Source: Actinomadura madurae (GTDB lineage: Bacteria; Actinomycetota; Actinomycetes; Streptosporangiales; Streptosporangiaceae). From it: 64,000 bases of DNA. The notes under the pieces were generated by a model. It was not told the origin of the DNA and searched no databases. It saw only the letters and a list, made by a program, of their open reading frames with translations. Each line of letters opens with the position of its first letter. Position 1 is the stretch's first letter. Shown piece after piece: positions 57,469 to 64,000 of this stretch. Both the position numbers and the translations under genes were made by a program. The stretch spans positions 186,001 to 250,000 of the forward strand of contig NZ_FOVH01000001.1 in the NCBI RefSeq assembly GCF_900115095.1, written 5' to 3'.

Positions 57469-58845
57469 GTGGAGCTGGGGCTGGCCGGGCAGGCGGAGGC
57501 GCTGGCGAGGGGCGAGATCTCCTCCAGTGAGCTGGTCGAGGAGAGTCTGGAGTCCATCGGGCGGCAGGAGTCGCTCGGGGCGTTCCGGGTGGTGCGCAGC
57601 GAGGCGGCGGGGCAGGAGGCGCTGGACGCCGACAAGCGGCTGGCGGAGGGGGAGCGGCTGCCGCTGCTCGGGGTGCCCGTCGCCATCAAGGACGACACGG
57701 ATCTGGCCGGTGAGACCACGCCGTTCGCGGTGCTGGGCGACCACCGGCCCGCGGTGGAGGACGGGGAGGTAGTCCGCAAGCTGCGGGCGGCCGGCGCCGT
57801 GATCGTGGGGAAGACGACGACGTGCGAGATCGGGCTGTGGCCGTTCAGCGAGTCGCCCGGGTACGGCGTCGCGAGGAACCCGTGGAACCCGGAGTACACG
57901 CCGGGCGGGTCGTCGGGCGGGTCGGCGGCGGCCGTCGCCGCCGGCATGGTCGCGGGCGCCGTGGGATCGGACGGCGCCGGGTCGATCCGCATCCCGGCGG
58001 CATGGACGGGGCTGGTCGGCATCAAGCCGCAGCGGGGGCGGGTCTCGGGATACCCGCAGACCGACCCGTTCAACGGGATCACGGTGTGGGGCCCGATCGC
58101 GCGGAGCGTCGGGGACGCCGCCCTGCTGCTCGACGTGCTCAGCGGCAGCCATCCGGACGACGTGTACCAGGTCGACCCGCCCCTGACCCCGTTCGCCGAG
58201 GCCGCGAGGCGGGAGCCGCGCCGGCTGCGGATCGCGGTGTCGTTCCGGACGGCCTTCGGGGTCAGCGGCGAGCTCGACCCGGAGATCCGCGCGGCGGTGG
58301 AGCGGCTCGCGCGGAGGCTGACCGATCTCGGTCACAAGGTGTTCCCCGCCGACCCCGACTACGGGCTCGTGGCGCTCGGGCTCGTCCCGAGGGGGACGTC
58401 CGGCGTCGCCGACTGGCTGGACGCGATGCCGAACCCGAGGCCGGAGCACAGGACCGAGGTGGAGGCGCGCATGGGGCGGCTGGTCGGGAAGCGGCTGCTG
58501 CCTCTCGCGAAGAGGATGGATCCGTATCTGCGCAGGAAGATCGGCCGCATCTTCCAGGCGGCCGACGTGGTGATGACGCCCACCACCGCGCAGCCGCCCT
58601 TGAAGGTGGGGGCGTTCGAGGGGATGGGATACCAGAAGACGCAGTCGGGCGTCGCGGCCGCGTGCCCTTACGCGTGGACGTGGAACGTGGTCGGCTGGCC
58701 GGGGGTGAACGTGCCGGCGGGATTCACCAAGGCCGGCCTGCCCATCGGCGCCCAGCTCCTCGGGCATGATTCCGACGAGGCCACGCTCATCTCGCTCGCC
58801 GCGCAGCTGGAGGCCGTCGAGGGGTGGACCGGCCTGCGCCCCTAG
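57469..58845 (+). CDS. Amidase-signature hydrolase
   Basis: A 458-residue member of the amidase signature family (Ser-cisSer-Lys triad). The lysine is in PVAIKDDTDL (about residue 78), the cis-serine and nucleophile lie in TPGGSSGGSAAAVA and GSDGAGSIRIPAA, and the GIKPQRGRVS segment is typical. GTG 57469 has GGGAGG five bases upstream and keeps the operator out of the coding region; a more upstream ATG at 57424 would include it. The substrate amide is unknown. Confidence 0.88.
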   Translation: MELGLAGQAEALARGEISSSELVEESLESIGRQESLGAFRVVRSEAAGQEALDADKRLAEGERLPLLGVPVAIKDDTDLAGETTPFAVLGDHRPAVEDGEVVRKLRAAGAVIVGKTTTCEIGLWPFSESPGYGVARNPWNPEYTPGGSSGGSAAAVAAGMVAGAVGSDGAGSIRIPAAWTGLVGIKPQRGRVSGYPQTDPFNGITVWGPIARSVGDAALLLDVLSGSHPDDVYQVDPPLTPFAEAARREPRRLRIAVSFRTAFGVSGELDPEIRAAVERLARRLTDLGHKVFPADPDYGLVALGLVPRGTSGVADWLDAMPNPRPEHRTEVEARMGRLVGKRLLPLAKRMDPYLRRKIGRIFQAADVVMTPTTAQPPLKVGAFEGMGYQKTQSGVAAACPYAWTWNVVGWPGVNVPAGFTKAGLPIGAQLLGHDSDEATLISLAAQLEAVEGWTGLRP

Positions 58846-58850
58846 AGCAC

Positions 58851-58900
58851 GCGACGGGCCGCCGGTGCGGGGGTCCAAGCCGGTACCGGCGGCCCGTCGC
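58851..58900. terminator. Bidirectional terminator between amidase and SDR
   Basis: A perfect 16-bp stem, GCGACGGGCCGCCGGT (58851-58866) and complement at 58885-58900, fills the 58-bp gap between the converging genes. Confidence 0.8.
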
Positions 58901-58903
58901 GCT

Positions 58904-59665
58904 TCAGTACCCGGCGCCGGTCAGCATGCCGCCGTCGACGAGGACCTCGCTGCCCGTGCAGTAGGACGAGTCGTCCGAGGCCAGGTAGACGATCAGCCCG
59001 GAGACCTCCTGCGACTTGCCCATCCGGCCGAGGGGGAGGGCCTTCATGAACGCGTCGGCGTTGTCGGCGGTGGCCGAGACGATGTCGTCCTGCATGGTCA
59101 GGGGTGTCAGCACGGCGCCGGGGTGGATGGAGTTCACCCGGATCCCGTACCGCCCGAGCTCGCGCGCGGCCGACTTCGTCAGGCCGCGGACGCCGAACTT
59201 GCTCGCGCTGTAGGCGGCGAGGCCGGCGGCGCCGATGAAGCCCTCGGTCGAGGACACGTTGACGATGGAGCCGCCGCCCGCCTCGCGCATCGGGGCGGTG
59301 ACGGTCTTGACGCCGAGCCACTGGCCGACGAGGTTCACGTCCAGGATCGTGCGGAACTCGTCGAGCGTCATGTCCTCGATGGTCTTGTGCCGGAGGATCC
59401 CGGCATTGTTGACCAGGACGTTCAGCGCCCCGAACGTGCTGGTCGCGGTCTCGGCGGCCCGCTCCCAGTCCTCCTGCTTGGACACGTCCATCCGGACGAA
59501 CCGGACGTCGTCCCCGAGGTCGGCGGCGAGCTTCGCGCCCTCCTCCTCCAGGACGTCGCCGAACACGACCTTGGCGCCCTCGTCCAGGAAGCGGCGGACG
59601 TGCGCCTTGCCCATGCCGCGCGCGCCGCCGGTGATCAGTGCCACCTTGCCGTCAAGCTGCCCCAT
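58904..59665 (-). CDS. Short-chain dehydrogenase (hydroxysteroid dehydrogenase-like)
   Basis: A 253-residue classical SDR. NAD-binding TGGARGMG, the NNAG motif in VLVNNAGIL, catalytic serine in VNVSSTEG and the YSASK motif are intact, with HPGAVLTPLT following. Resemblance is greatest to 3-alpha/20-beta-hydroxysteroid dehydrogenases. It follows a TetR gene on the same strand, with an inverted-repeat operator in the gap. Confidence 0.88.
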   Translation of the reverse strand: MGQLDGKVALITGGARGMGKAHVRRFLDEGAKVVFGDVLEEEGAKLAADLGDDVRFVRMDVSKQEDWERAAETATSTFGALNVLVNNAGILRHKTIEDMTLDEFRTILDVNLVGQWLGVKTVTAPMREAGGGSIVNVSSTEGFIGAAGLAAYSASKFGVRGLTKSAARELGRYGIRVNSIHPGAVLTPLTMQDDIVSATADNADAFMKALPLGRMGKSQEVSGLIVYLASDDSSYCTGSEVLVDGGMLTGAGY

Positions 59666-59698
59666 CAACGCTCCTCGTCGCCGCTGCCGTCCGGTAAA

Positions 59699-59716
59699 AC
59701 CTAGCGAACGCTTGGT
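59699..59716. promoter_or_regulatory. Inverted-repeat operator upstream of the SDR
   Basis: ACCTAGCG-AA-CGCTTGGT; the two 8-bp arms match in seven positions. It lies 33 bp before the SDR start, downstream of the TetR gene, and overlaps a TTGACC -35-like element on the minus strand. Likely site for the adjacent TetR protein. Confidence 0.6.
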
Positions 59717-59736
59717 CAACCGAACAAGGCGGCCCC

Positions 59737-60306
59737 CTACCCCGTGCGCAGGCCGTCGAAGAGGAGCGCGAGCATCCGCGCCGCGTACGCCTCGCGGTCG
59801 GGCGTGCGCTCGGACGCGACGCCGATCGCGTTGGTGAGCCGCAGCAGGTCGCCCGGGTCGATGTCGGCGCGGATCGACCCCGCGCGCTGCGCGCGGTCCA
59901 GCAGCCGGCCGAGCGCCTCGCAGATCGCCGCCGCCGCGGCGCCGAGCCCGGTGTCGGCCCACTCCGCCGACATCGCCTCGATGATCACGGTGGAGGTGCC
60001 GCGCGGGGTGGCCGCGCCCGACAGGTAGGTGCGCAGCCACAGGCCGAGCGCGGCGTCCGGATCGGGGTCGGCGAGCAGCTCCTCGGCGTGCGCGAGGAGC
60101 CCGTCGATCCGCTCCCGCAGGACGGCGTGCAGCAGCGCGTCGCGGGTCGGGAAGTGCCGGTAGAGCGTGCCCGAGCCGACACCCGCGCGCTTGGCGATGT
60201 CGTCGAGGGACGCGCCCGTGCCGTTCTCCATGAACGCGACGCGGGCCGTCGTGATGAGTCGCTCGTAGTTGCGGCGGGCGTCGGCCCGCATCGGGCGGGT
60301 GTCCAT
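59737..60306 (-). CDS. TetR-family regulator
   Basis: A 189-residue regulator with HTH RNYERLITTARVAFMENGTGASLDDIAKRAGVGSGTLYRHFPTRDALLHAV and a C-terminal domain of the PF21597-like type (LGLWLRTYLSGAATPRG). ATG 60306 is preferred over a start at 60375 because family members begin shortly before the HTH. It probably represses the SDR gene that follows. Confidence 0.86.
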   Translation of the reverse strand: MDTRPMRADARRNYERLITTARVAFMENGTGASLDDIAKRAGVGSGTLYRHFPTRDALLHAVLRERIDGLLAHAEELLADPDPDAALGLWLRTYLSGAATPRGTSTVIIEAMSAEWADTGLGAAAAAICEALGRLLDRAQRAGSIRADIDPGDLLRLTNAIGVASERTPDREAYAARMLALLFDGLRTG

Positions 60307-60391
60307 GGGCACCGTCCAGCGATGTAGCGGGTGACCTGGGATGGTCCACGCCTGCTTACTGGACGAGCCTGCCATCTCCCCGGGGAGAGCG

Positions 60392-61087
60392 CTACCCGGA
60401 CGGCGCGGCCAGTGCCTCGCGCGACAGCCGGTCGGCGCGGCGCGTCGTCTCCGGGAGGCGGTACTCGGGCGCGAGGGCGAGGACGGTCCGGCACGCGGTG
60501 TCGAGATCGGTGCGGTGCCCGACGGACACGAACACCGGTTTCACGTTGTCGCGCGTACGCAGCACCCGTCCGACGACCTCGCCCCCGTCGAGCAGCGGGC
60601 TGGCGTCGCCGCGCCGCGGGCCGGGCGGGTCGTAGGTGCCGACGAACGCCGTCTTGCCGACGCCGATGGACGGCAGGCCGGTCAGGACGCCGAGGTGGCA
60701 GGCCAGCCCGAACCGCCGCGGGTGAGCGATCCCGAACCCGTCGCACACCAGCAGGCCGGGTGTCGTGGTGAGCGCGCGGAGGGCGCGGAGCAGCGTGGGC
60801 AGCTCCCGGAACGCGAACAGGCCCGGGACGTACGGGAACGCGGCCGTGCCGACGGCGACCGCCTCCTCCACGACCTCCAGGGTCGCCGCGTCGAGGACGA
60901 CCGCGGCGGCGGCCACGCGGTCGCCGGCACCGCCGCCGTCGCCCGCGTACGAGACGTCGAGGCCCGCGACGGTGCGCGGCGCGGCCGGGCCCGGGACGTC
61001 CAGGTCGAGCAGGGGACGCAGCCGGTCCTGGATCGCCTCGGCCTCCTGCGGCGTGGACGGCCAGGGGTGCAGGTCGTGTACGTCCAT
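60392..61087 (-). CDS. nfi: Endonuclease V (deoxyinosine 3-prime endonuclease)
   Basis: A 231-residue DNA-repair nuclease. Catalytic aspartate in AGLDVSYAG, the glutamate in YVPGLFAFRELP, the aspartate in VCDGFGIAHPRRFGLACHLG and lysine in IGVGKTAFVG are in place. The usual DGHG has become DGFG, a change next to the metal site worth noting. It cuts one base 3-prime of deaminated adenine. The next gene upstream on this strand is 20 bp away. Confidence 0.92.
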   Translation of the reverse strand: MDVHDLHPWPSTPQEAEAIQDRLRPLLDLDVPGPAAPRTVAGLDVSYAGDGGGAGDRVAAAAVVLDAATLEVVEEAVAVGTAAFPYVPGLFAFRELPTLLRALRALTTTPGLLVCDGFGIAHPRRFGLACHLGVLTGLPSIGVGKTAFVGTYDPPGPRRGDASPLLDGGEVVGRVLRTRDNVKPVFVSVGHRTDLDTACRTVLALAPEYRLPETTRRADRLSREALAAPSG

Positions 61088-61107
61088 GCCGGGACGCTAC
61101 CGGCCGG

Positions 61108-62274
61108 TCAGGACAGCGACGCGTACGCGGCCTGCGTCAGCCGGAAGGCGCGCAGGTCGCCGGACGCCTGGTCGCCCATCAGGTTGGGCAGGTAGGCGAG
61201 CGCGAGCCCGGCCCCGGGGTCGCCGAGGCCGATCGAGCCCCCCGCGCCGGTGTGGCCGAACGCCGACTCGCGCCCCGCCTTGGGCGTGTAGAACGTCTGC
61301 GACGGACGCATGAAGCCCAGTCCGAACGAGCTGTCCACGAGCAGCGTCCGGTCCGGGCCGGTGACGCGCGGGCGCAGGGCGTCCCGCAGCGTGTCCGGGC
61401 GCACGATCCGGCCCGCCACGAGGTCGCGGTAGAAGCCGGCGAGCGCGGGCGCGGTGGCGATCATCCCGGCGGACGGCCAGCCGGCCCGCAGCACGACCGG
61501 GTTGTTGTAGCCGCCCTTGCCCGGGTGCGGGTTGTTCAGCGACCGGTTCATCAGGCTCCGCGGGTCGAGGTAGGCCTCGGCGAGCCGCTTGAGGACGTCG
61601 GGCGCGCCGGGCCGGGGGGCGTCGGCGCCGCCGCCGCGGCGCCGTCCCGCCGACAGCTTCGCGGCCCGCCCGATCACGTCCTCGGGCGCCCCGATCCACA
61701 GGTCCAGGTCGCCGGCGAACTCGTCCTCGACGAAGGCGCCGACCGTCCGGCCGGACAGCCGCCGGACGATCTCCCCGGCCAGCCACCCGTAGGTCAGCGC
61801 GTGGTAGCCGTGGGCCTCGCCCGGCGTCCACTCGGGCTTCTGCGCGGCCAGCTCGGACGCGAGCGCCGGGGCGTCGGCCGCCTCCTCCGCCGTCACGGGA
61901 CGCGCGAACGCGGGCAGCCCGGCCTGGTGCGACAGCAGGTGGGCCGCGGTCACGCCGTCCTTGCCCCCGGCGCCGAACTCCGGCCACCAGGCGGTCACCG
62001 GGCCGTCCACCTCGTAGGCGCCGCGCTCGGCGAGCAGCAGCGCCGCGGCGGCCGTCACCGCCTTGGTGCAGGAGAACCCGAAGCAGGGGGTGCCGGGCAG
62101 CCACTCGCGTCCGGTGCGGCGGTCGGCCACGCCGCCCCACAGGTCGACGACCTTGCGGTCGCCCACGTAGACGGCGACGGCGGCGCCCAGCTCGCGCCCC
62201 TCGGCGAAGTGCTGCTCGAACACCTCGCGGACGCCGGCGAACGCCGGATCGCAGTGGCCCTGCACCGTGCTCAT
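61108..62274 (-). CDS. Beta-lactamase-family serine hydrolase (esterase EstB-like)
   Basis: A 388-residue serine hydrolase of the class C beta-lactamase fold. The nucleophile motif SCTK is near residue 69 and the second motif tyrosine lies in YHALTYGWLAGE. The later SFGLGFMRP and FGHTGAGGSIG (the HTG-like third motif) complete the set. No signal peptide, so it acts in the cytoplasm as an esterase or related enzyme rather than a penicillin-degrading enzyme. ATG 62274 has AGAGGA six bases upstream. Confidence 0.88.
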   Translation of the reverse strand: MSTVQGHCDPAFAGVREVFEQHFAEGRELGAAVAVYVGDRKVVDLWGGVADRRTGREWLPGTPCFGFSCTKAVTAAAALLLAERGAYEVDGPVTAWWPEFGAGGKDGVTAAHLLSHQAGLPAFARPVTAEEAADAPALASELAAQKPEWTPGEAHGYHALTYGWLAGEIVRRLSGRTVGAFVEDEFAGDLDLWIGAPEDVIGRAAKLSAGRRRGGGADAPRPGAPDVLKRLAEAYLDPRSLMNRSLNNPHPGKGGYNNPVVLRAGWPSAGMIATAPALAGFYRDLVAGRIVRPDTLRDALRPRVTGPDRTLLVDSSFGLGFMRPSQTFYTPKAGRESAFGHTGAGGSIGLGDPGAGLALAYLPNLMGDQASGDLRAFRLTQAAYASLS

Positions 62275-62343
62275 GCGCGATCCTCTCAGCGGGGAGCTCT
62301 ATGGAATCACGTTCTAGGATTGCCCGCCGCGCCGGGTGACGCG

Positions 62344-63996
62344 CTAGAAGCGGCCGAGGTGGTGGACGGGCTCGGTGACCGGGTCGGCGGCGCGCTGCGC
62401 GGGCCGCGTCCGCCCGAACTCCAGCGTGAGCAGGGCGGCGGCCAGCCACGCGAGGTCGAACCAGGACCGGAGGACGACGTTGCGCGGCCGGTAGGACGGC
62501 CTGAACTTCTTGTCGAACAAGTACAGCGACTCGACCGCGATCCACGGGTCGAGAAGGTGCAGGGCCCGGTAGCCGGCCTTCTCCAGCAGGGTGCGCTCGT
62601 CGGCGTCCAGCAGCTCGCGGAACGCGGCGAAGTTCAGCGACACGACCCCGTGGCCCCGCTCGCCCGCGTACCGGACCATCTCGACGATGAGGCGCTCGTT
62701 GACCCCGTTCGGGCCGCCGGGCGCGCGGCGCATCGCGTCCAGGCTGATGCCCTGGCCCGCGGAGACGTAGCGCTGGAAGGCGATGGGCTCCTTGTCCTCG
62801 TCGTAGGCGATGGCGACGACCGCGCCCGGGTGGTAGCCGGTCAGCAGCTCGTCGAGGTTCATGGAGAAGCCGCGCTCGGCGGCGCCGCCCAGCGAGCGGG
62901 ACGCGACGTCCAGCAGCTTCGCGCGGAGCGCGGGGGTCAGGTCGCGTTCCGGGACGATCTCGGACGTGACGCCCGCGTTCTCGGTGCGCCTCACGGCCTG
63001 CCGGACGTTGCGCATCTGCCGTCCCGCCAGGGAGAACTCGCCGGGGCGGAGGACGACCTCGTCGCCGTACCCGATCGCCCGGCACGGCCCCCAGGCCGCG
63101 AGCAGGCCGTCGCTCGCGCCGAGCACGGCCGGCCGCCAGCCCGTCGTCCGGCACATCGCGCGGAACGCGCGGACGGCGGCGGGGTGGCAGGCGGGGTCGC
63201 CGACCGGGTCGCCGCCCGCGACCGCCATGCCGAACAGGACGCGGTAGCCGATCGCGGCGCGGCCGTCCGCGCTGAACACGTACGCCTTGTCGCGGCGCAG
63301 CGCGAACGGGGCGAGGGTGTCCGAGCCCGGGTGGGCGACGAGCCCGGCGACGCGCCGGCGCTCGGCCTCGTCGCCGGGCGGCGGCGCGGGGTCGGGCGCG
63401 AGGAGGGTGATGATCAGCACGAGGAGCCCGGCGGCGCCGGCGAGGCCGAGCACGCCCGGCAGCCAGGACGCGCCGTCGGTGGGCCCGCCGGCGGCGCCGA
63501 GCCCGGTCGCGACGTCCCCGACCGACCGGATCGACACGCCGCCGAAGGCCAGCGACGCCGCGGTGGCGGCGGCGACCAGGACCGCTCCGGTCCGCACGGC
63601 CGCGCGGACGCGCTCGGGATGCGGGCGCACCGGGAACCGGTCGCGCTCCAGCCACAGGCCGCCGAGGACGGCGGCGAGCAGGGGCAGCCGCCACAGCGGG
63701 TCGTCGCCCGCGAGGACCGCGAGCAGCCCGAGGAGGACCAGCGTGACCAGGCCGTACCAGGCGGCGCGGCGGCGCAGCAGGACGCCGCGGGCGAGCAGGC
63801 CGAGCGCGAGGCCGATGGCGATCGCGTGCGCCGGGGCGAGCGGGCTGCCGGTCACCAGCCGGGACAGCCGGCCGAGCCAGTGCGGGGAGTGCGCGAACGC
63901 CGGGACCGCGATGAGCACGGCGACCAGCAGTGCGGTGAGGGCGAGCGGCCACACCGGCCGCGCCCGCGGCGGTACCGCCGGTTTCGCTGATTGCAC
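62344..63996 (-). CDS. DUF2156 membrane protein (lysyl-phosphatidylglycerol synthase-like)
   Basis: A 550-residue protein with about six N-terminal hydrophobic segments (to residue 200) and a cytoplasmic DUF2156 domain. The domain resembles two joined GNAT folds of MprF/LysX-type aminoacyl-phosphatidylglycerol synthases: VFSADGRAAIGYRVLFGMAVAGGDPVGD and RQMRNVRQAVRRTENAGV near the middle, then GVNERLIVEMVRYAGERG. It could add an amino acid to a membrane lipid and change surface charge. GTG 63996 lies four bases from the window edge, so the real start may be outside. Confidence 0.85.
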   Translation of the reverse strand: MQSAKPAVPPRARPVWPLALTALLVAVLIAVPAFAHSPHWLGRLSRLVTGSPLAPAHAIAIGLALGLLARGVLLRRRAAWYGLVTLVLLGLLAVLAGDDPLWRLPLLAAVLGGLWLERDRFPVRPHPERVRAAVRTGAVLVAAATAASLAFGGVSIRSVGDVATGLGAAGGPTDGASWLPGVLGLAGAAGLLVLIITLLAPDPAPPPGDEAERRRVAGLVAHPGSDTLAPFALRRDKAYVFSADGRAAIGYRVLFGMAVAGGDPVGDPACHPAAVRAFRAMCRTTGWRPAVLGASDGLLAAWGPCRAIGYGDEVVLRPGEFSLAGRQMRNVRQAVRRTENAGVTSEIVPERDLTPALRAKLLDVASRSLGGAAERGFSMNLDELLTGYHPGAVVAIAYDEDKEPIAFQRYVSAGQGISLDAMRRAPGGPNGVNERLIVEMVRYAGERGHGVVSLNFAAFRELLDADERTLLEKAGYRALHLLDPWIAVESLYLFDKKFRPSYRPRNVVLRSWFDLAWLAAALLTLEFGRTRPAQRAADPVTEPVHHLGRF

Positions 63997-64000
63997 GAAG

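Overview
The window is a very GC-rich chromosomal segment from an actinomycete. PknG-GlnX-GlnH signalling genes, a dxr-rip1-ispG block, an F420-type luciferase-like oxidoreductase, many GTG starts, stop/start overlaps and apparently leaderless genes all fit. I infer a filamentous actinobacterium of the Actinomadura/Thermomonosporaceae kind; gene content and style suggest this, but no rRNA is present to prove it. No tRNA, rRNA, CRISPR array, insertion sequence or replication origin was recognised.

Layout. 0-4.6 kb: a polyamine ABC importer (potA end, potD, potB, potC) followed by an FAD amine oxidase. 4.6-7.1 kb: a PH-domain membrane protein, an unknown protein and a membrane-anchored coiled-coil protein. 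7.2-16.6 kb: a seven-gene minus-strand operon, nearly all stop/start overlaps, encoding a coiled-coil protein, PknG kinase, PP2C phosphatase, VWA protein, FHA protein, GlnX-like membrane sensor and GlnH-like lipoprotein. 16.7-18.1 kb: a WYL-domain protein behind a LexA-like box, then a methyltransferase of different base composition. 18.1-21.1 kb: a YbdK-type carboxylate-amine ligase, a DapB-like dehydrogenase and a hydrolase. 21.2-25.8 kb: PucR regulator divergent from an omega-aminotransferase and an MmsA dehydrogenase, with a triple operator between them. 26-30.6 kb: small hypotheticals, an orphan polyamine-binding lipoprotein and an orphan sensor kinase. 29.7-31.1 kb: an NmrA-like protein divergent from HxlR. 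31.1-41.3 kb: dxr, rip1, ispG and a DUF4081-type GNAT, interrupted by three tandem secreted TAP-like peptidases. 41.4-44.6 kb: two paralogous HTH proteins of unknown role and a HipA-like kinase/DUF3037 pair. 44.6-51.3 kb: cyclase, PP2C, LLM oxidoreductase, DUF4870, Ser/Thr kinase, thioesterase and MHS transporter. 51.4-56.4 kb: a two-component system, a YdeI-like protein, a GH18 protein, a decayed TAXI-TRAP binding protein and RidA. 56.4-64 kb: an orphan promoter/terminator unit (candidate small RNA), TetR/amidase, TetR/SDR, endonuclease V, a serine hydrolase and a DUF2156 membrane protein.

Working together. The first and fourth regions fit uptake and oxidation of polyamines or omega-amino acids, ending in semialdehyde dehydrogenation to acyl-CoA. 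The PknG operon looks like an amino-acid-sensing phosphorylation module whose soluble members share zinc-ribbon tags. The most unexpected regulatory signal is an identical promoter layout (two 7-mers with 11-bp period, then 27 bp, then a TAGCKT -10 box) in front of the GH18 gene and in front of an apparently gene-less transcription unit 2.1 kb away, both just downstream of a two-component system.
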